Assembly: GCF_005954645.2 (NCBI RefSeq)
Contig: NZ_CP040695.2
Location: forward strand, 1,736,001 to 1,800,000
Source: Nocardioides sp. S-1144
Lineage (GTDB): Bacteria > Actinomycetota > Actinomycetes > Propionibacteriales > Nocardioidaceae
Direction: 5' to 3'
DNA: 64,000 nt
This document shows, one piece after another, positions 44,902 to 54,241 of this stretch. The position numbers were made by a program, and so were the translations under genes. A model generated the notes under the pieces. That model was given only the letters and a program-made list of their open reading frames with translations. It made no database searches and was not told the DNA's origin. Every line of letters begins with the position of its first letter. The first letter of the stretch is position 1.

Positions 44902-45702
44902 TTACTTCTTGGCCAGGGTCCCGAGGTAGAGCTCGATGACCTTGGGGTCCTTGGCGAGCTCGGCGCCGGTCGCGGTGTAGGCGTTGCGACCCTGGTCGAG
45001 GACGTAGCCGCGGTCACAGATCTGCAGGCACCGGGCGGCGTTCTGCTCGACCATGACGACGCTGACGCCGGCCTTGTTGATCTCGCGCGTCTGCAGGAAC
45101 ACCTCGTCCTGCATGGCGGGGGAGAGCCCGGCCGACGGCTCGTCGAGCAGGAGCACCGACGGCTCCATCATCAGGGCGCGGCCCATCGCCACCATCTGCC
45201 GCTCGCCGCCGGACAGCGACCCGGCCCGCTGCCCGCGACGGGCTCCGAGCTGCGGGAAGATGTTGGTGACGAACTCGAACCGGCTGGAGTACTTCGAGGG
45301 GGCCTGGTAGCAGCCCATCTGGAGGTTCTCGGCGATGGTCAGGCTCGGGAACACGTTGTTGGTCTGGGGCACGAAGCCGATGCCCTTGCTGACCAGCGAG
45401 TCGGCCCGCTCGTTGGTGACCTCGTCACCGCGCAGCGTCACCGAGCCGGTGTGCACCTTGACCAGGCCGAAGAGCGCCTTGAGCAGGGTCGACTTGCCGG
45501 CGCCGTTCGGGCCGATGATGCCGACCAGCTCGCCGGGGTGGCAGTAGAGGTCGGCGCCGTTGAGGATGTTGACGCCCGGCACGTACCCCGCGATGAGGTC
45601 GTCGGCACGCAGGACGGCGCCGTCGGCGGCCGCGAGGTGCTTGGCCCGCGCCTCGGCGGCGCGGGCGTCGGCGTCGGTCTGCTTCTCGAGAGCCATGCTC
45701 AT
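44902..45702 (-). CDS. livF: Branched-chain amino-acid ABC transporter ATPase LivF
   Basis: 266 residues. Walker A GPNGAGKST (about 63-71), LSGGERQMVAMGRALM signature (about 163-178), Walker B VLLLDEPSAGLSP, and the switch region VVMVEQNAARCLQI, typical of LivF (Gln-Asn replaces the usual His-Asp of LivG). An N-terminal charged extension of about 30 residues is unusual. ATG at 45700-45702 overlaps the livG stop by ATGA. Last gene of the minus-strand operon. Confidence 0.95.
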   Translation of the reverse strand: MSMALEKQTDADARAAEARAKHLAAADGAVLRADDLIAGYVPGVNILNGADLYCHPGELVGIIGPNGAGKSTLLKALFGLVKVHTGSVTLRGDEVTNERADSLVSKGIGFVPQTNNVFPSLTIAENLQMGCYQAPSKYSSRFEFVTNIFPQLGARRGQRAGSLSGGERQMVAMGRALMMEPSVLLLDEPSAGLSPAMQDEVFLQTREINKAGVSVVMVEQNAARCLQICDRGYVLDQGRNAYTATGAELAKDPKVIELYLGTLAKK

Positions 45703-46721
45703 CGCTCCAGTTCTTCGGTGGTGGAGGCGCCCGCGGAGCCGTGCTCGGCCTCGATCTCGGCCTCGACCTCGAGCGCGACCACCTCCGGGTCGAGCTCGGT
45801 GATGTCGACGTCGTGGTGCGCGCCGAGGTAGGCGTCGATGACGCGCTGGTCGGCCATGACGGCGTCGGGCGGGCCCTCGGCGATGATCTGGCCCTGGGCC
45901 ATGACCACGACCCAGTCGGAGATGTCGCGGACCATGTCCATGTCGTGCTCGACGAACAGGACGGTCATGCCCTCCTCGCGCAGCGACTTCACGTGCCCGA
46001 GCAGCGACTGCTTGAGCGCGGGGTTCACCCCGGCCATCGGCTCGTCGAGCATGACGAGCTCGGGGCCGACCATCAGGGCGCGGGCCATCTCGAGGAGCTT
46101 GCGCTGACCGCCGGAGAGCGCGCCGGCGAAGTCGTCCTCCTTGGCGTCGAGCTTGAACCGGGTCAGCAGCTCACGGGCACGCCCGGTGACCTCCTTCTCC
46201 TGGTCGCGCCAGAGGAAGGGCAGCCAGCCGGCCCACATCTTCTCGCCGAGCTGGCCGGTCGCGCCGAGGCGCATGTTCTCCAGGACGGTGAGCTTCGAGA
46301 GCACCTTGGTCAGCTGGAAGGTCCGGACCATGCCGAGTCGGGCGACCCGGCTGGCCGAGACGCGCTTGAGCGAGCGGCCGTTGAACCAGCGCTCGCCGGC
46401 GTCGGGTCGGTCGAAGCCGGTCAGCAGGTTGAAGAACGTCGTCTTGCCGGCGCCGTTCGGGCCGATCAGCGCGGTGATGACACCGCGCTGGATCTCCAGG
46501 TGGGCGACGTCGACGGCCTTGAGGCCGCCGAAGGTGCGGGTGATCCCCGTGGCCACCAGGATCGGGTCGGGCTTGGCCACCCCGGGGTCGGTCGACAGCC
46601 CGGCCAGTCCGGCCAGCCCTGCCTTGGCGTCGCCCGCCGCCCGGTGGGACGGGGTCTTCCCGAGCGGGTCCTTCTCGGGCGAGTTCTTGTCGAGCGTGCG
46701 CTCGTCGCGGTCAGCGGGCAT
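45699..46721 (-). CDS. livG: Branched-chain amino-acid ABC transporter ATPase LivG
   Basis: 340 residues, longer than the usual 250-260. Residues 1 to about 50 are a charged, Ala/Gly/Leu-rich extension and the last 40 are an acidic tail (EVEAEIEAEHGSAGAS). The core has Walker A GPNGAGKTT, LSGGQRKLLEMARALM, Walker B LVMLDEPMAGVNP and FVEHDMDMV with the switch His. LivG-specific GMVRTFQLTKVL is present. ATG lies 11 nt inside the livM end. It pairs with LivF to drive the LivHM permease. Confidence 0.95.
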   Translation of the reverse strand: MPADRDERTLDKNSPEKDPLGKTPSHRAAGDAKAGLAGLAGLSTDPGVAKPDPILVATGITRTFGGLKAVDVAHLEIQRGVITALIGPNGAGKTTFFNLLTGFDRPDAGERWFNGRSLKRVSASRVARLGMVRTFQLTKVLSKLTVLENMRLGATGQLGEKMWAGWLPFLWRDQEKEVTGRARELLTRFKLDAKEDDFAGALSGGQRKLLEMARALMVGPELVMLDEPMAGVNPALKQSLLGHVKSLREEGMTVLFVEHDMDMVRDISDWVVVMAQGQIIAEGPPDAVMADQRVIDAYLGAHHDVDITELDPEVVALEVEAEIEAEHGSAGASTTEELER

Positions 46722-47679
46722 CGATCGCGATCTCCTTCCGGTCTCCGAAGAGTCCCTGCGGGCGGTAGATCATCAGCAGCATCAGCACCAGGCCGACCAC
46801 TGCGAAGCGGATGTTGCCGATCCGGTTGCTGTCGAGCAGGTCGCCCGGGACGATGTCGGACAGCTCGGAGAGGGCCACGGACATGAACGACAGCACGCCC
46901 CAGAAGAGCACGGCGCCGACGGCGGGGGAGAGGACCCGGGCCGCACCACCGAGGATCAGCATGGTGAAGGCGATGAAGGTGAAGTCGGTGTTGAAGGTGT
47001 CGGGCTGCACCGAGGCCAGGCCGAGGGCGCCGACGAAGCCGCCCATCGCCCCGATCATGCCGCCGAGCACGAGCGCCTGCATCTTGTAGCCGTAGACGTT
47101 CTTGCCGAGCGAGCGCACGGCGTCCTCGTCCTCGCGGATGCTCTTGAGGACGCGGCCCCACGGGCTGCGCATCAGGAGGAAGACCAGGGTGCTGACCAGC
47201 GCGACGATGATCCAGCCGACGATCATGACCCACAGGTCGTTGGCGCTGAAGGAGAGGAAGGTGCCCTCCATGTCCTGGAACGGGTTCCAGGACCGGAAGG
47301 TCCCGGTGAAGCCGCTCACGCCGTCACGGGCGTGGAAGTACTCCTTGAACGAGGTGCTGAACAGGAGCCGGAGGATCTCGGCGACCGCGATCGTGACGAT
47401 CGCGAGGTAGTCGGCCCGCAGGCGCAGGGTGGGCACACCCATGACCAGCGAGAGCACGACCGAGGCGGCGAGCCCGAGCAGGATCGCGGGGATGAACGGC
47501 ACGCCGAAGGAGACGATCATGACCGCCATGGCGTAGGAGCCGGCGGCCGCGAACGCCGCCTGGCCGAAGTTGAGCAGACCCGTGTATCCATAGTGGATGT
47601 TGAGGCCCATCGCCGCGAGCACGTAGGAGATGGCCACAGGGGCGAAGGCGTCGTGGAGCGGTGTGGTGATGAGGTCCAT
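46711..47679 (-). CDS. livM: Branched-chain amino-acid ABC transporter permease LivM
   Basis: 322 residues, eight or so membrane segments. The MGLNIHYGYTGLLNFGQAAF segment (about 24-43) and the EAA-like loop LKSIREDEDAVRSLGKNVY (about 180-198) are LivM signatures. It forms the permease with LivH. ATG 47677-47679 has a GAAAGGA purine tract upstream. It follows livH after 18 nt. Confidence 0.95.
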   Translation of the reverse strand: MDLITTPLHDAFAPVAISYVLAAMGLNIHYGYTGLLNFGQAAFAAAGSYAMAVMIVSFGVPFIPAILLGLAASVVLSLVMGVPTLRLRADYLAIVTIAVAEILRLLFSTSFKEYFHARDGVSGFTGTFRSWNPFQDMEGTFLSFSANDLWVMIVGWIIVALVSTLVFLLMRSPWGRVLKSIREDEDAVRSLGKNVYGYKMQALVLGGMIGAMGGFVGALGLASVQPDTFNTDFTFIAFTMLILGGAARVLSPAVGAVLFWGVLSFMSVALSELSDIVPGDLLDSNRIGNIRFAVVGLVLMLLMIYRPQGLFGDRKEIAIDAR

Positions 47680-47697
47680 TGCGTTCGTCCTTTCGCC

Positions 47698-49053
47698 TCA
47701 GCCGACCCGTTCCCGGCGGCCGAGCAGGCCTTGGGGACGCACGAGCAGGATGACGATGAGCAGGAGCAGGGCTCCGGCGTTCTTGAGGTCGGAGGGGATG
47801 ACGAGCGTCGACAGGTCGATCAGGACGCCGATGATGAGGGCGCCGAGCAGCGCGCCCCAGACCGAGCCGAGGCCGCCGACGCAGCACGCGGCGAACAGCA
47901 GCAGCAGCACGAGCTGCCCGATCTGGTAGGTGACACCCAGGGTGAAGCCGAGGAAGACACCCGACAGGGCGGCCAGCGCCGTGCCGACGATCCACACCAG
48001 CGAGATGACGCGGTCGACGTTGATGCCGGTGGCCGCGGCCAGCGCGGGGTTGTCGGAGACGGCGCGGGTGGCCCGGCCGATCCGGGTGAACTGGAGCACC
48101 AGGAGCACGACGGTGAGCACCACGATGCAGGTGATCGCGATGGCGATGTCGCGGTTGGTGTAGGTGAACAGGCCGAACGCGTCCTTGCCCTCGGGCGTGT
48201 AGTAGTCCTGGTAGGTCTCGGTGCGCGACCCCGTGAGGTAGGCGTAGACGTTGCGCAGGAAGAACTGCAGGCCGATGCTGACGATCATCGCCGCGATCAG
48301 GCCGACGCCGCGCTTGCGCAGCGGCTGCCAGAGCACGGTGTTCTGGAGCCAGCCGAACCCGAGCGCCAGGACGACCACGGCCGGCACCGCCCAGATGAAC
48401 GGCAGGCTGATGTCGTTGTCGGTGAAGGGCAGCGGGATGCCGGTGCTGACGAAGAACGCGGCCATCGCGCCGAAGGTGACGAGCTCGCCGTGGGCGAAGT
48501 TCGTCAGCCCGGTCGTGCCGAAGACCATCGAGAGCCCCAGGGCGGCCATCGCCAGGATCAGGCCGAACAGCAGACCGCTGTAGACCAGCCCGGCGACCCG
48601 GTCCCACTTGGTCTCGACGTTGCGCCCGTCGGGTCCGATGAGGAACGTCGTGTTGAGCTCGGTGAGCGAGCCGGTCAGGGTGTTGGTGGTGCTGGCCCCG
48701 TCACGCATCTCGACGCCGTCGGGCAGGGTCTCGGGGTCGAGGGCGACGGTGACCGGACCGATGCCGGCCTCGAAGTCGATCGTGAACGCGCCCGACTCGT
48801 CGGTCTCGCCCTCGAACTCGACGCCGTCGCAGTTGGTGACCGTGATCGCCACGCCGGGCACGGGTGCGCCGTCGTCGGCGGAGTTCACGAGGACACCCGA
48901 CATCGTCTTCGGGATGGCGGTGCCGTCGCAGGCCGCGGACGCCGGCGAGGCCGGGCCCGCCAGCACGAACAGCGCGAGGAACGCGCCGAGCGCCACGACG
49001 GCGGCAAGTGGTCGAGCGAGAACGCCCCGGGACGGGGTCTGACGGTTCGGCAT
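47698..49053 (-). CDS. livH: LivH permease with N-terminal secreted beta-sandwich domain
   Basis: 451 residues, about 150 more than typical LivH. Residues 1-40 are a signal peptide or anchor (LAAVVALGAFLALFVLAGPA with AXA-like SASAA end). Residues about 42-140 look like a carboxypeptidase-regulatory/Ig-like fold: MSGVLVNSADDGAPVPGVAI, then TDESGAFTIDFEAG, with Cys 42 and Cys 75 able to bond. The permease starts near 150 (VAGLVYSGLLFGLILAMAAL, then FGTTGLTNFAHGELVTFGAM, then EAA-like IGRATRAVSDNPALAAATGI). ATG 49051-49053 has AGGAG on the minus strand. The extra domain would face the binding protein outside the membrane. Confidence 0.9.
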   Translation of the reverse strand: MPNRQTPSRGVLARPLAAVVALGAFLALFVLAGPASPASAACDGTAIPKTMSGVLVNSADDGAPVPGVAITVTNCDGVEFEGETDESGAFTIDFEAGIGPVTVALDPETLPDGVEMRDGASTTNTLTGSLTELNTTFLIGPDGRNVETKWDRVAGLVYSGLLFGLILAMAALGLSMVFGTTGLTNFAHGELVTFGAMAAFFVSTGIPLPFTDNDISLPFIWAVPAVVVLALGFGWLQNTVLWQPLRKRGVGLIAAMIVSIGLQFFLRNVYAYLTGSRTETYQDYYTPEGKDAFGLFTYTNRDIAIAITCIVVLTVVLLVLQFTRIGRATRAVSDNPALAAATGINVDRVISLVWIVGTALAALSGVFLGFTLGVTYQIGQLVLLLLFAACCVGGLGSVWGALLGALIIGVLIDLSTLVIPSDLKNAGALLLLIVILLVRPQGLLGRRERVG

Positions 49054-49370
49054 GTGGCTCCTGTCAGCGGGTCGGGTGGGCCCGACGAGCTGGTCCCTGG
49101 TGTGGTGGGTCGGCGGATCATATCCATGGAACGCCCGCGCGTCGCCCGACCGAGGGGCCACGTTACCCACCTCGGGGCCACAGGGTGACCAGTTCGAGGT
49201 AACGGCACGGGCACGGTCCGGTCTCGGACCAGCGGGTCCGGGGCCGGCGAGGAGGAGTCTGACAAGGGGAGCGCGGGGGGCGTAGTGTTCGTCAGCGTCC
49301 CCGGGGAGGGGTCAGGCGTCGGGCAGGACGCCGGCAACCGCGTCGACGACGACGCCATCAGGAGGTCGGC
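49054..49370. other. 317-bp divergent intergenic region (livH / GNAT)
   Basis: No gene seen. On the minus strand TAACGT (49160-49165) could be the livH -10 box, giving a leader of about 100 nt. On the plus strand TAGTGT (49283-49288) could serve the GNAT gene. GGGGCCAC occurs twice (49154 and 49174) around the livH box, a possible operator. No known riboswitch fold recognised. Confidence 0.5.
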
Positions 49371-49982
49371 GTGTCGCGCTCGCTCATCACAGTCCGTCCG
49401 GCCACCCAGACCGACGCCGGGTTCCTCACCGACCTGTGGTGCGACGCGCTGCGTCGCGCCGAGCACCACGAGCGCGTCGCCGACCTCGAGCAGGTGGTCA
49501 AGTCCGCCGAGGCCTCGCCCGAGCAGCGCCTCCTCGTCGCCGAGTACGACGGGGAGCCGGCCGGGGCGGTGCTGCTCCGCATCGGCACGGTCACCGCGCT
49601 CAACCTCGAGCTGGCCGTGCACGTGGTCTCCCCGACCGTGGCCCCCGCGTTCCGCCGCCACGGTGTCGGCCGCACCCTGATGGAGTGCGCCGCGGCCTTC
49701 GCCGAGGAGGCCGGCGTCCCGCACGTGTGCGTCGGCGTGGCGTCCGGGTCGCGCGACGCGAACCGGTTCATGGCCCGCCTCGCGCTGGGTCAGGTCGGCA
49801 CGTTCCGGGTCGCGCCGACCGCGGCGGTCCGGGCACGGATCACCGCGCAGCGACCGACCCGGTCCTCCTCCGGCGCCGGCGGCCGGCAGCTGACCCGGGT
49901 GCTGGCCGCGCGCCGCTCGGCCCGGCGCGCCGACGTCCCCGGGCCGGCCGAGGTGCCGAGCGAGCCGCCGCCTACGGCGTGA
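49371..49982 (+). CDS. GNAT family N-acetyltransferase
   Basis: 203 residues. The acetyl-CoA site is in VVSPTVAPAFRRHGVGRTLM (about 83-102), with the Arg-x-x-Gly-x-Gly motif, followed by ECAAAFAEEAGVPHVCVGV. The N-terminus ITVRPATQTDAGFLTDLW is typical. A basic C-terminal tail of about 55 residues (RSARRAD, RTRSSSGAGG) is extra and may bind nucleic acid. Substrate unknown. GTG 49371 has a perfect AGGAGGT site at 49360-49366. The 3' end overlaps the convergent thioesterase gene by 11 nt. Confidence 0.9.
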   Translation: MSRSLITVRPATQTDAGFLTDLWCDALRRAEHHERVADLEQVVKSAEASPEQRLLVAEYDGEPAGAVLLRIGTVTALNLELAVHVVSPTVAPAFRRHGVGRTLMECAAAFAEEAGVPHVCVGVASGSRDANRFMARLALGQVGTFRVAPTAAVRARITAQRPTRSSSGAGGRQLTRVLAARRSARRADVPGPAEVPSEPPPTA

Positions 49983-50403
49983 GGGCGTCGCGGGGGATCA
50001 GCGCGCAGGTGATGCGCGCGGTGCACACCCGCTTGCCGCGCTCGTCGGTGACCACGACCTCGAACGACGTGCTCGAGCGGCCCAGGTGCACCGGCGTCGC
50101 GACGCCGGTGACCAGCCCCGAGGTGGCCGAGCGGTGGTGGGTGGCGTTGATGTCGACGCCGACGGCGACCTTGTCGAGGCCGTGCGCGTGCAGCGCCGAG
50201 CCCATCGAGCCCAGCGACTCCGCCAGCACCACCGACGCCCCGCCGTGCAGGAGGCCGTAGGGCTGGGTGTTGCCCTCGACCGGCATCGTGGCGACCACCC
50301 GCTCGGCCGACATCTCGACCAGGGTGACCCCCAGCTTGTCGTTCAGCGCGCCCATCGGCATGGTGGCGAGGAACTCCTCGACCGACGTCTTCTCATCGCT
50401 CAT
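49972..50403 (-). CDS. PaaI-type hotdog-fold thioesterase
   Basis: 143 residues, single hotdog domain. The conserved active-site segment NTQPYGLLHGGASVVLAESLG (shortened here: QPYGLLHGGASVVLAES) at about residues 46-62 and GVDINATHHRSA are characteristic. It probably hydrolyses an acyl-CoA or aromatic acyl-CoA. Two start options exist nine bases apart; ATG 50401-50403 (MSDEKTSVEE) is chosen since CAGGAT lies 7 nt before it. Convergent overlap with GNAT; divergent from polA. Confidence 0.9.
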   Translation of the reverse strand: MSDEKTSVEEFLATMPMGALNDKLGVTLVEMSAERVVATMPVEGNTQPYGLLHGGASVVLAESLGSMGSALHAHGLDKVAVGVDINATHHRSATSGLVTGVATPVHLGRSSTSFEVVVTDERGKRVCTARITCALIPRDALTP

Positions 50404-50455
50404 GGACCCCATCCTGCCGCGCGCCGCCGCGTGCCGCGGTGTCGGCGGCGACGGC

Positions 50456-50461
50456 TAGGGT
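50456..50461 (+). promoter_or_regulatory. -10 box TAGGGT, leaderless start of polA
   Basis: TAGGGT, 7 nt, GTG at 50469. Confidence 0.6.
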
Positions 50462-50468
50462 CGGGCGC

Positions 50469-53159
50469 GTGACCGAGGCACCCACTGCACCCACCGGCGA
50501 CCGCCCGCGACTGCTCCTGCTCGACGGCCACTCGCTGGCCTACCGCGCCTTCTTCGCGCTGCCGGTCGAGAACTTCTCGACCAAGACCGGGCAGTTCACC
50601 AACGCGGTCTTCGGGTTCACCTCGATGCTCATCAACGTGCTGCGCGACGAGCGGCCCACCCACCTCGCGGTCGCCTTCGACGTGTCGCGGCAGACCTTCC
50701 GCATGGAGGAGTACGCCGAGTACAAGGCGAAGCGCCAGAAGTCGCCCACCGAGTTCAGCAGCCAGCTGCCGCTCATCGAGGAGGTGCTCGACGCGCTGCG
50801 CATCCCGTTCCTGAAGAAGCCGGGCTTCGAGGCCGACGACATCATCGCCACCCTCGTCACCCAGGCGCTGGCCGACGACATGGACGTGCTCGTCCTCACC
50901 GGCGACCGCGACGCACTCCAGCTGGTCACCGAGCACTCCACGATCCTCTACCCGACCCGCGGTGTCTCCGAGCTGGCCCGGATGACCCCCGAGGCCGTCG
51001 AGTCCAAGTACGGCGTCACGCCCGACCGCTACCCCGAGCTCGCCGCCCTGGTCGGGGAGGACTCCGACAACCTGCCCGGCATCCCGGGGGTGGGGCCCAA
51101 GACCGCCGCCAAGTGGCTGGCCCTCTACGACGGCCTCGACAACGTGATCACCCGCGCCGACGAGGTCAAGGGCAAGGCCGGGGAGAACCTGCGCGCCCAC
51201 CTCGCCGACGTGATGCGCAACCGGCGGCTCAACGCGCTGGTGCGCGACCTCGAGCTCGACCTGCTGCCCTCGCAGATGGCCCGCCAGGCGTGGGACCGCC
51301 AGGAGGTGCACACCCTCTTCGACGGCCTCGAGTTCCGGGTCCTGCGCAACCGGCTCTTCGAGGAGATCGAGTCCACCGAGGTGCTCGAGGAGGGTGGCTT
51401 CGAGCTCGAGGGGCAGGCCCTCGAGCCGGGCGCCGTCGCGGCGTGGCTGGCCGAGCTCGGCGGCGAGCGCACCGGGCTGCACGTCCGTGGGGCGTGGGGC
51501 GCCGGCACCGGCCGGGTCGACGGGATCGGGTTCGCCACCGCGACCGGCCGCTCGGCCTACGTCGACGCCACCGCCCTGACCCCCGACGACGACGCCGCCC
51601 TGGCCCGGTGGCTCACCGACGCCGACCGGCCCAAGGTCCTGCACGACGCGAAGGGCCCCGAGCTGGCCCTCGCGGCACACGGCTGGGCGCTGCGCGGCGT
51701 GGTCAGCGACACCGCCCTGGCGGCCTACCTCGCGCGCCCCGACCAGCGCTCCTACGACCTGGCCGACCTCACCGTGCGCTACCTCAAGCGCGAGCTCAGG
51801 CAGGAGCTCGACGAGACCGACCAGGGCCTGCTCTTCGACACCGGCACCGACGTGGCCGGGCCGGCCATGCTGCACGCCCGCGCCGTCCTCGACCTCGCCG
51901 AGGCCCTCGACGTCGAGCTTGAGGAGCGCGGCGGCACCCGGCTGCTCGCGGAGGTCGAGCTGCCGCTGGTGCACCTGCTCGCGCACATGGAGCAGACCGG
52001 CATCGCCGTCGACGGCGACCACCTCGAGACGCTGCAGGGCGAGTTCGACACCGAGGTGCGCGCCGCCGCGCAGGCCGCCTACGACGTCATCGGCCGCGAG
52101 ATCAACCTCGGCTCGCCCAAGCAGCTGCAGGTGCTGCTCTTCGACGAGCTCGAGATGCCGAAGACCAAGCGGACCAAGACCGGCTACACCACCGACGCCG
52201 ACGCGCTGCAGCAGCTCTACGTCAAGACCGAGCACCCGTTCCTGGCCCACCTGCTGCGCCACCGCGACGTGATCCGGCTGCGCCAGACCATCGAGGGGCT
52301 GCTCAAGACCGTCCAGCCCGACGGCCGGATCCACACCACGTTCAACCAGACGATCGCGGCCACCGGCCGGCTCTCCAGCACCGACCCGAACCTGCAGAAC
52401 ATCCCGATCCGCACCGAGGAGGGACGCCGCATCCGCGAGGGCTTCGTGGTCGCCGAGGGCCAGGAGTGCCTGATGACGGCCGACTACAGCCAGATCGAGA
52501 TGCGGATCATGGCCCACCTGTCCGACGACCAGCTCCTCATCGAGGCGTTCCGGTCCGGTCGCGACTTCCACTCGATCACCGCGGCCCGCGTCTTCGACGT
52601 CCCGGCCGACGAGGTGAGCGTCGAGCAGCGCGCGAAGATCAAGGCGATGAACTACGGGCTGGCCTACGGGCTGTCGGCGTTCGGGCTCGGTCAGCAGCTC
52701 GGCATCGAGCCGGGCGAGGCCCGGGGCCTGATGGATGAGTACTTCGAGACCTTCGGCGGCATCCGCGACTACCTCCAGGGCGTCGTGGGCCAGGCCCGCA
52801 AGGACGACTACACCGAGACCATCATGGGGCGCCGGCGCTACCTGCCCGACCTCAACAGCGACAACCGGCAGCGGCGCGAGATGGCCGAGCGGATGGCGCT
52901 CAACGCCCCGATCCAGGGCTCGGCGGCCGACCTCATCAAGGTCGCGATGCTCCGCACCCAGGCCGCGATCGAGGCCAGCGACCTGCGCTCGCGGATGCTG
53001 CTGCAGGTCCACGACGAGCTCGTCTTCGAGGTCGCCCCTGGCGAGACCGAGGCGCTCGAGGCGCTGGTCCGCGCGCAGATGGCCGGCGCCGCCGACCTCA
53101 CCGTGCCGCTCGACGTCTCCGTCGGCACCGGCCACTCCTGGCACGACGCGGCGCACTGA
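50469..53159 (+). CDS. polA: DNA polymerase I
   Basis: 896 residues. Three regions: 5'-3' exonuclease (LLLDGHSLAYRAFFALP, FDVSRQTFRMEEY, LTGDRDALQLV, GEDSDNLPGIPGVGPKTAAKW), a middle domain lacking the DEDD acidic residues of a working 3'-5' proofreading site as in other actinobacteria, and the polymerase. Polymerase motifs: A in ADYSQIEMRIMAHLS (about 671), B in RAKIKAMNYGLAYGLSAFGL (about 724), C in LLQVHDELVFE (about 847). Role: Okazaki-fragment maturation and repair. GTG 50469 is supported by the -10 box 7 nt upstream. Confidence 0.97.
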   Translation: MTEAPTAPTGDRPRLLLLDGHSLAYRAFFALPVENFSTKTGQFTNAVFGFTSMLINVLRDERPTHLAVAFDVSRQTFRMEEYAEYKAKRQKSPTEFSSQLPLIEEVLDALRIPFLKKPGFEADDIIATLVTQALADDMDVLVLTGDRDALQLVTEHSTILYPTRGVSELARMTPEAVESKYGVTPDRYPELAALVGEDSDNLPGIPGVGPKTAAKWLALYDGLDNVITRADEVKGKAGENLRAHLADVMRNRRLNALVRDLELDLLPSQMARQAWDRQEVHTLFDGLEFRVLRNRLFEEIESTEVLEEGGFELEGQALEPGAVAAWLAELGGERTGLHVRGAWGAGTGRVDGIGFATATGRSAYVDATALTPDDDAALARWLTDADRPKVLHDAKGPELALAAHGWALRGVVSDTALAAYLARPDQRSYDLADLTVRYLKRELRQELDETDQGLLFDTGTDVAGPAMLHARAVLDLAEALDVELEERGGTRLLAEVELPLVHLLAHMEQTGIAVDGDHLETLQGEFDTEVRAAAQAAYDVIGREINLGSPKQLQVLLFDELEMPKTKRTKTGYTTDADALQQLYVKTEHPFLAHLLRHRDVIRLRQTIEGLLKTVQPDGRIHTTFNQTIAATGRLSSTDPNLQNIPIRTEEGRRIREGFVVAEGQECLMTADYSQIEMRIMAHLSDDQLLIEAFRSGRDFHSITAARVFDVPADEVSVEQRAKIKAMNYGLAYGLSAFGLGQQLGIEPGEARGLMDEYFETFGGIRDYLQGVVGQARKDDYTETIMGRRRYLPDLNSDNRQRREMAERMALNAPIQGSAADLIKVAMLRTQAAIEASDLRSRMLLQVHDELVFEVAPGETEALEALVRAQMAGAADLTVPLDVSVGTGHSWHDAAH

Positions 53160-53173
53160 CGAGGGGCGCGCGA

Positions 53174-53204
53174 GCCTGCGCGCGCGTGGCGAGACCGCGC
53201 AGGC
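53174..53204. terminator. Hairpin between convergent polA and the UbiA-family gene
   Basis: GCCTGCGCG (53174-53182) pairs perfectly with CGCGCAGGC (53196-53204), loop 13 nt. Confidence 0.55.
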
Positions 53205-53232
53205 GACCTCGCGGTGCGGTGTCCGCGAGGGG

Positions 53233-54138
53233 CTACCGGCCCCAGTAGACGGCGCCGGCCGCGGTGACCAGCCAGGTCGCCGCCAGGACCTGCAGGACGC
53301 GGTCGGTCAGGGCGATGTCCTCGGGCTCGCCCGCCGTGCGGGCGTCGATCGCCAGGGCGTAGCGCAGGACGGCGAGGACGAACGGGGCGATCGAGATCAC
53401 CGTGAGGGTCGACCCGCCGGGCTCGTCGTCGATCTCGAAGGCCCACAGGCTGTAGACGATGATGAGCAGGCCCGCCGACATCGTCCACACGAAGCGCAGG
53501 TAGGACGTCGTGTAGCGCACCAGCGACTGGCGGGTCCGGCCCGAGCCCGCGAGGTCCAGGTGCGCCTCGGCGTAGCGCTTGCCCGCTGCCATGAACAGCG
53601 AGCCGAAGCTCGCGCACAGCAGGAACCACTGCGAGAGCGGGATCCCGGAGGCGACGCCGCCCGCGACCGCCCGCAGCAGGAAGCCGCTGGCGACGACGGC
53701 GATGTCGAGCACGGGCTCGTGCTTGAGGAACAGCGAGTAGGCCAGGCTGATGACCAGGTAGCTCGCGACGACCGCCGCCAGCGGCAGGCCCGAGACGAGG
53801 GCGGCCCCGACGGCCAGGACCTGGAGCACGGCGCCGCACGCGATCGCCGTCCGCACCCCCAGGTCGCCCGAGGCCACCGGGCGCAGCCGCTTCACCGGGT
53901 GCCGCCGGTCGGCCTCGACGTCGAGGGCGTCGTTGACGAGGTAGACCCCCGAGGCTCCGAGGCAGTAGGCCACCACCGCGACCAGCGAGTTGACGAGCAC
54001 GTCCCGCTCGTCGAGCCGGCCCGCCATCAGGGGCGCGCCGAGGACCAGGAGGTTCTTGCTCCACTGTCGCGGCCGGACGCCGGCGACCAGCGCGCCCACG
54101 CGACCGCGGGTGCCCGGAGCCGGAGGTGCGTCGGTCAC
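53233..54138 (-). CDS. Decaprenyl-phosphate phosphoribosyltransferase (UbiA family)
   Basis: 301 residues, eight or nine membrane helices. VYLVNDALDVEADRRHPVK (about 63-81) holds the first Asp-rich motif, NDxxDxxxD, with RLRPVASG after it; FLKHEPVLDIAVVASG carries the second motif region. The sequence resembles Rv3806c (UbiA), which makes decaprenyl-phosphoryl-5-phosphoribose, the precursor of the arabinose donor for cell-wall arabinans. GTG 54136-54138 is the likely start (MTDAPPAPGTRGRVG). Divergent from the AftD-like gene, which would use the product downstream in the pathway. Confidence 0.88.
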   Translation of the reverse strand: MTDAPPAPGTRGRVGALVAGVRPRQWSKNLLVLGAPLMAGRLDERDVLVNSLVAVVAYCLGASGVYLVNDALDVEADRRHPVKRLRPVASGDLGVRTAIACGAVLQVLAVGAALVSGLPLAAVVASYLVISLAYSLFLKHEPVLDIAVVASGFLLRAVAGGVASGIPLSQWFLLCASFGSLFMAAGKRYAEAHLDLAGSGRTRQSLVRYTTSYLRFVWTMSAGLLIIVYSLWAFEIDDEPGGSTLTVISIAPFVLAVLRYALAIDARTAGEPEDIALTDRVLQVLAATWLVTAAGAVYWGR

Positions 54139-54241
54139 CGGACCGGTGCGGGTCGCACGGCCGGGACCCCCGCGGACCGGTGGGCGGCACGGTCCACGGG
54201 CAGACAGCCAGGACCGAGGATCACGGGCGCACACTACCGGG

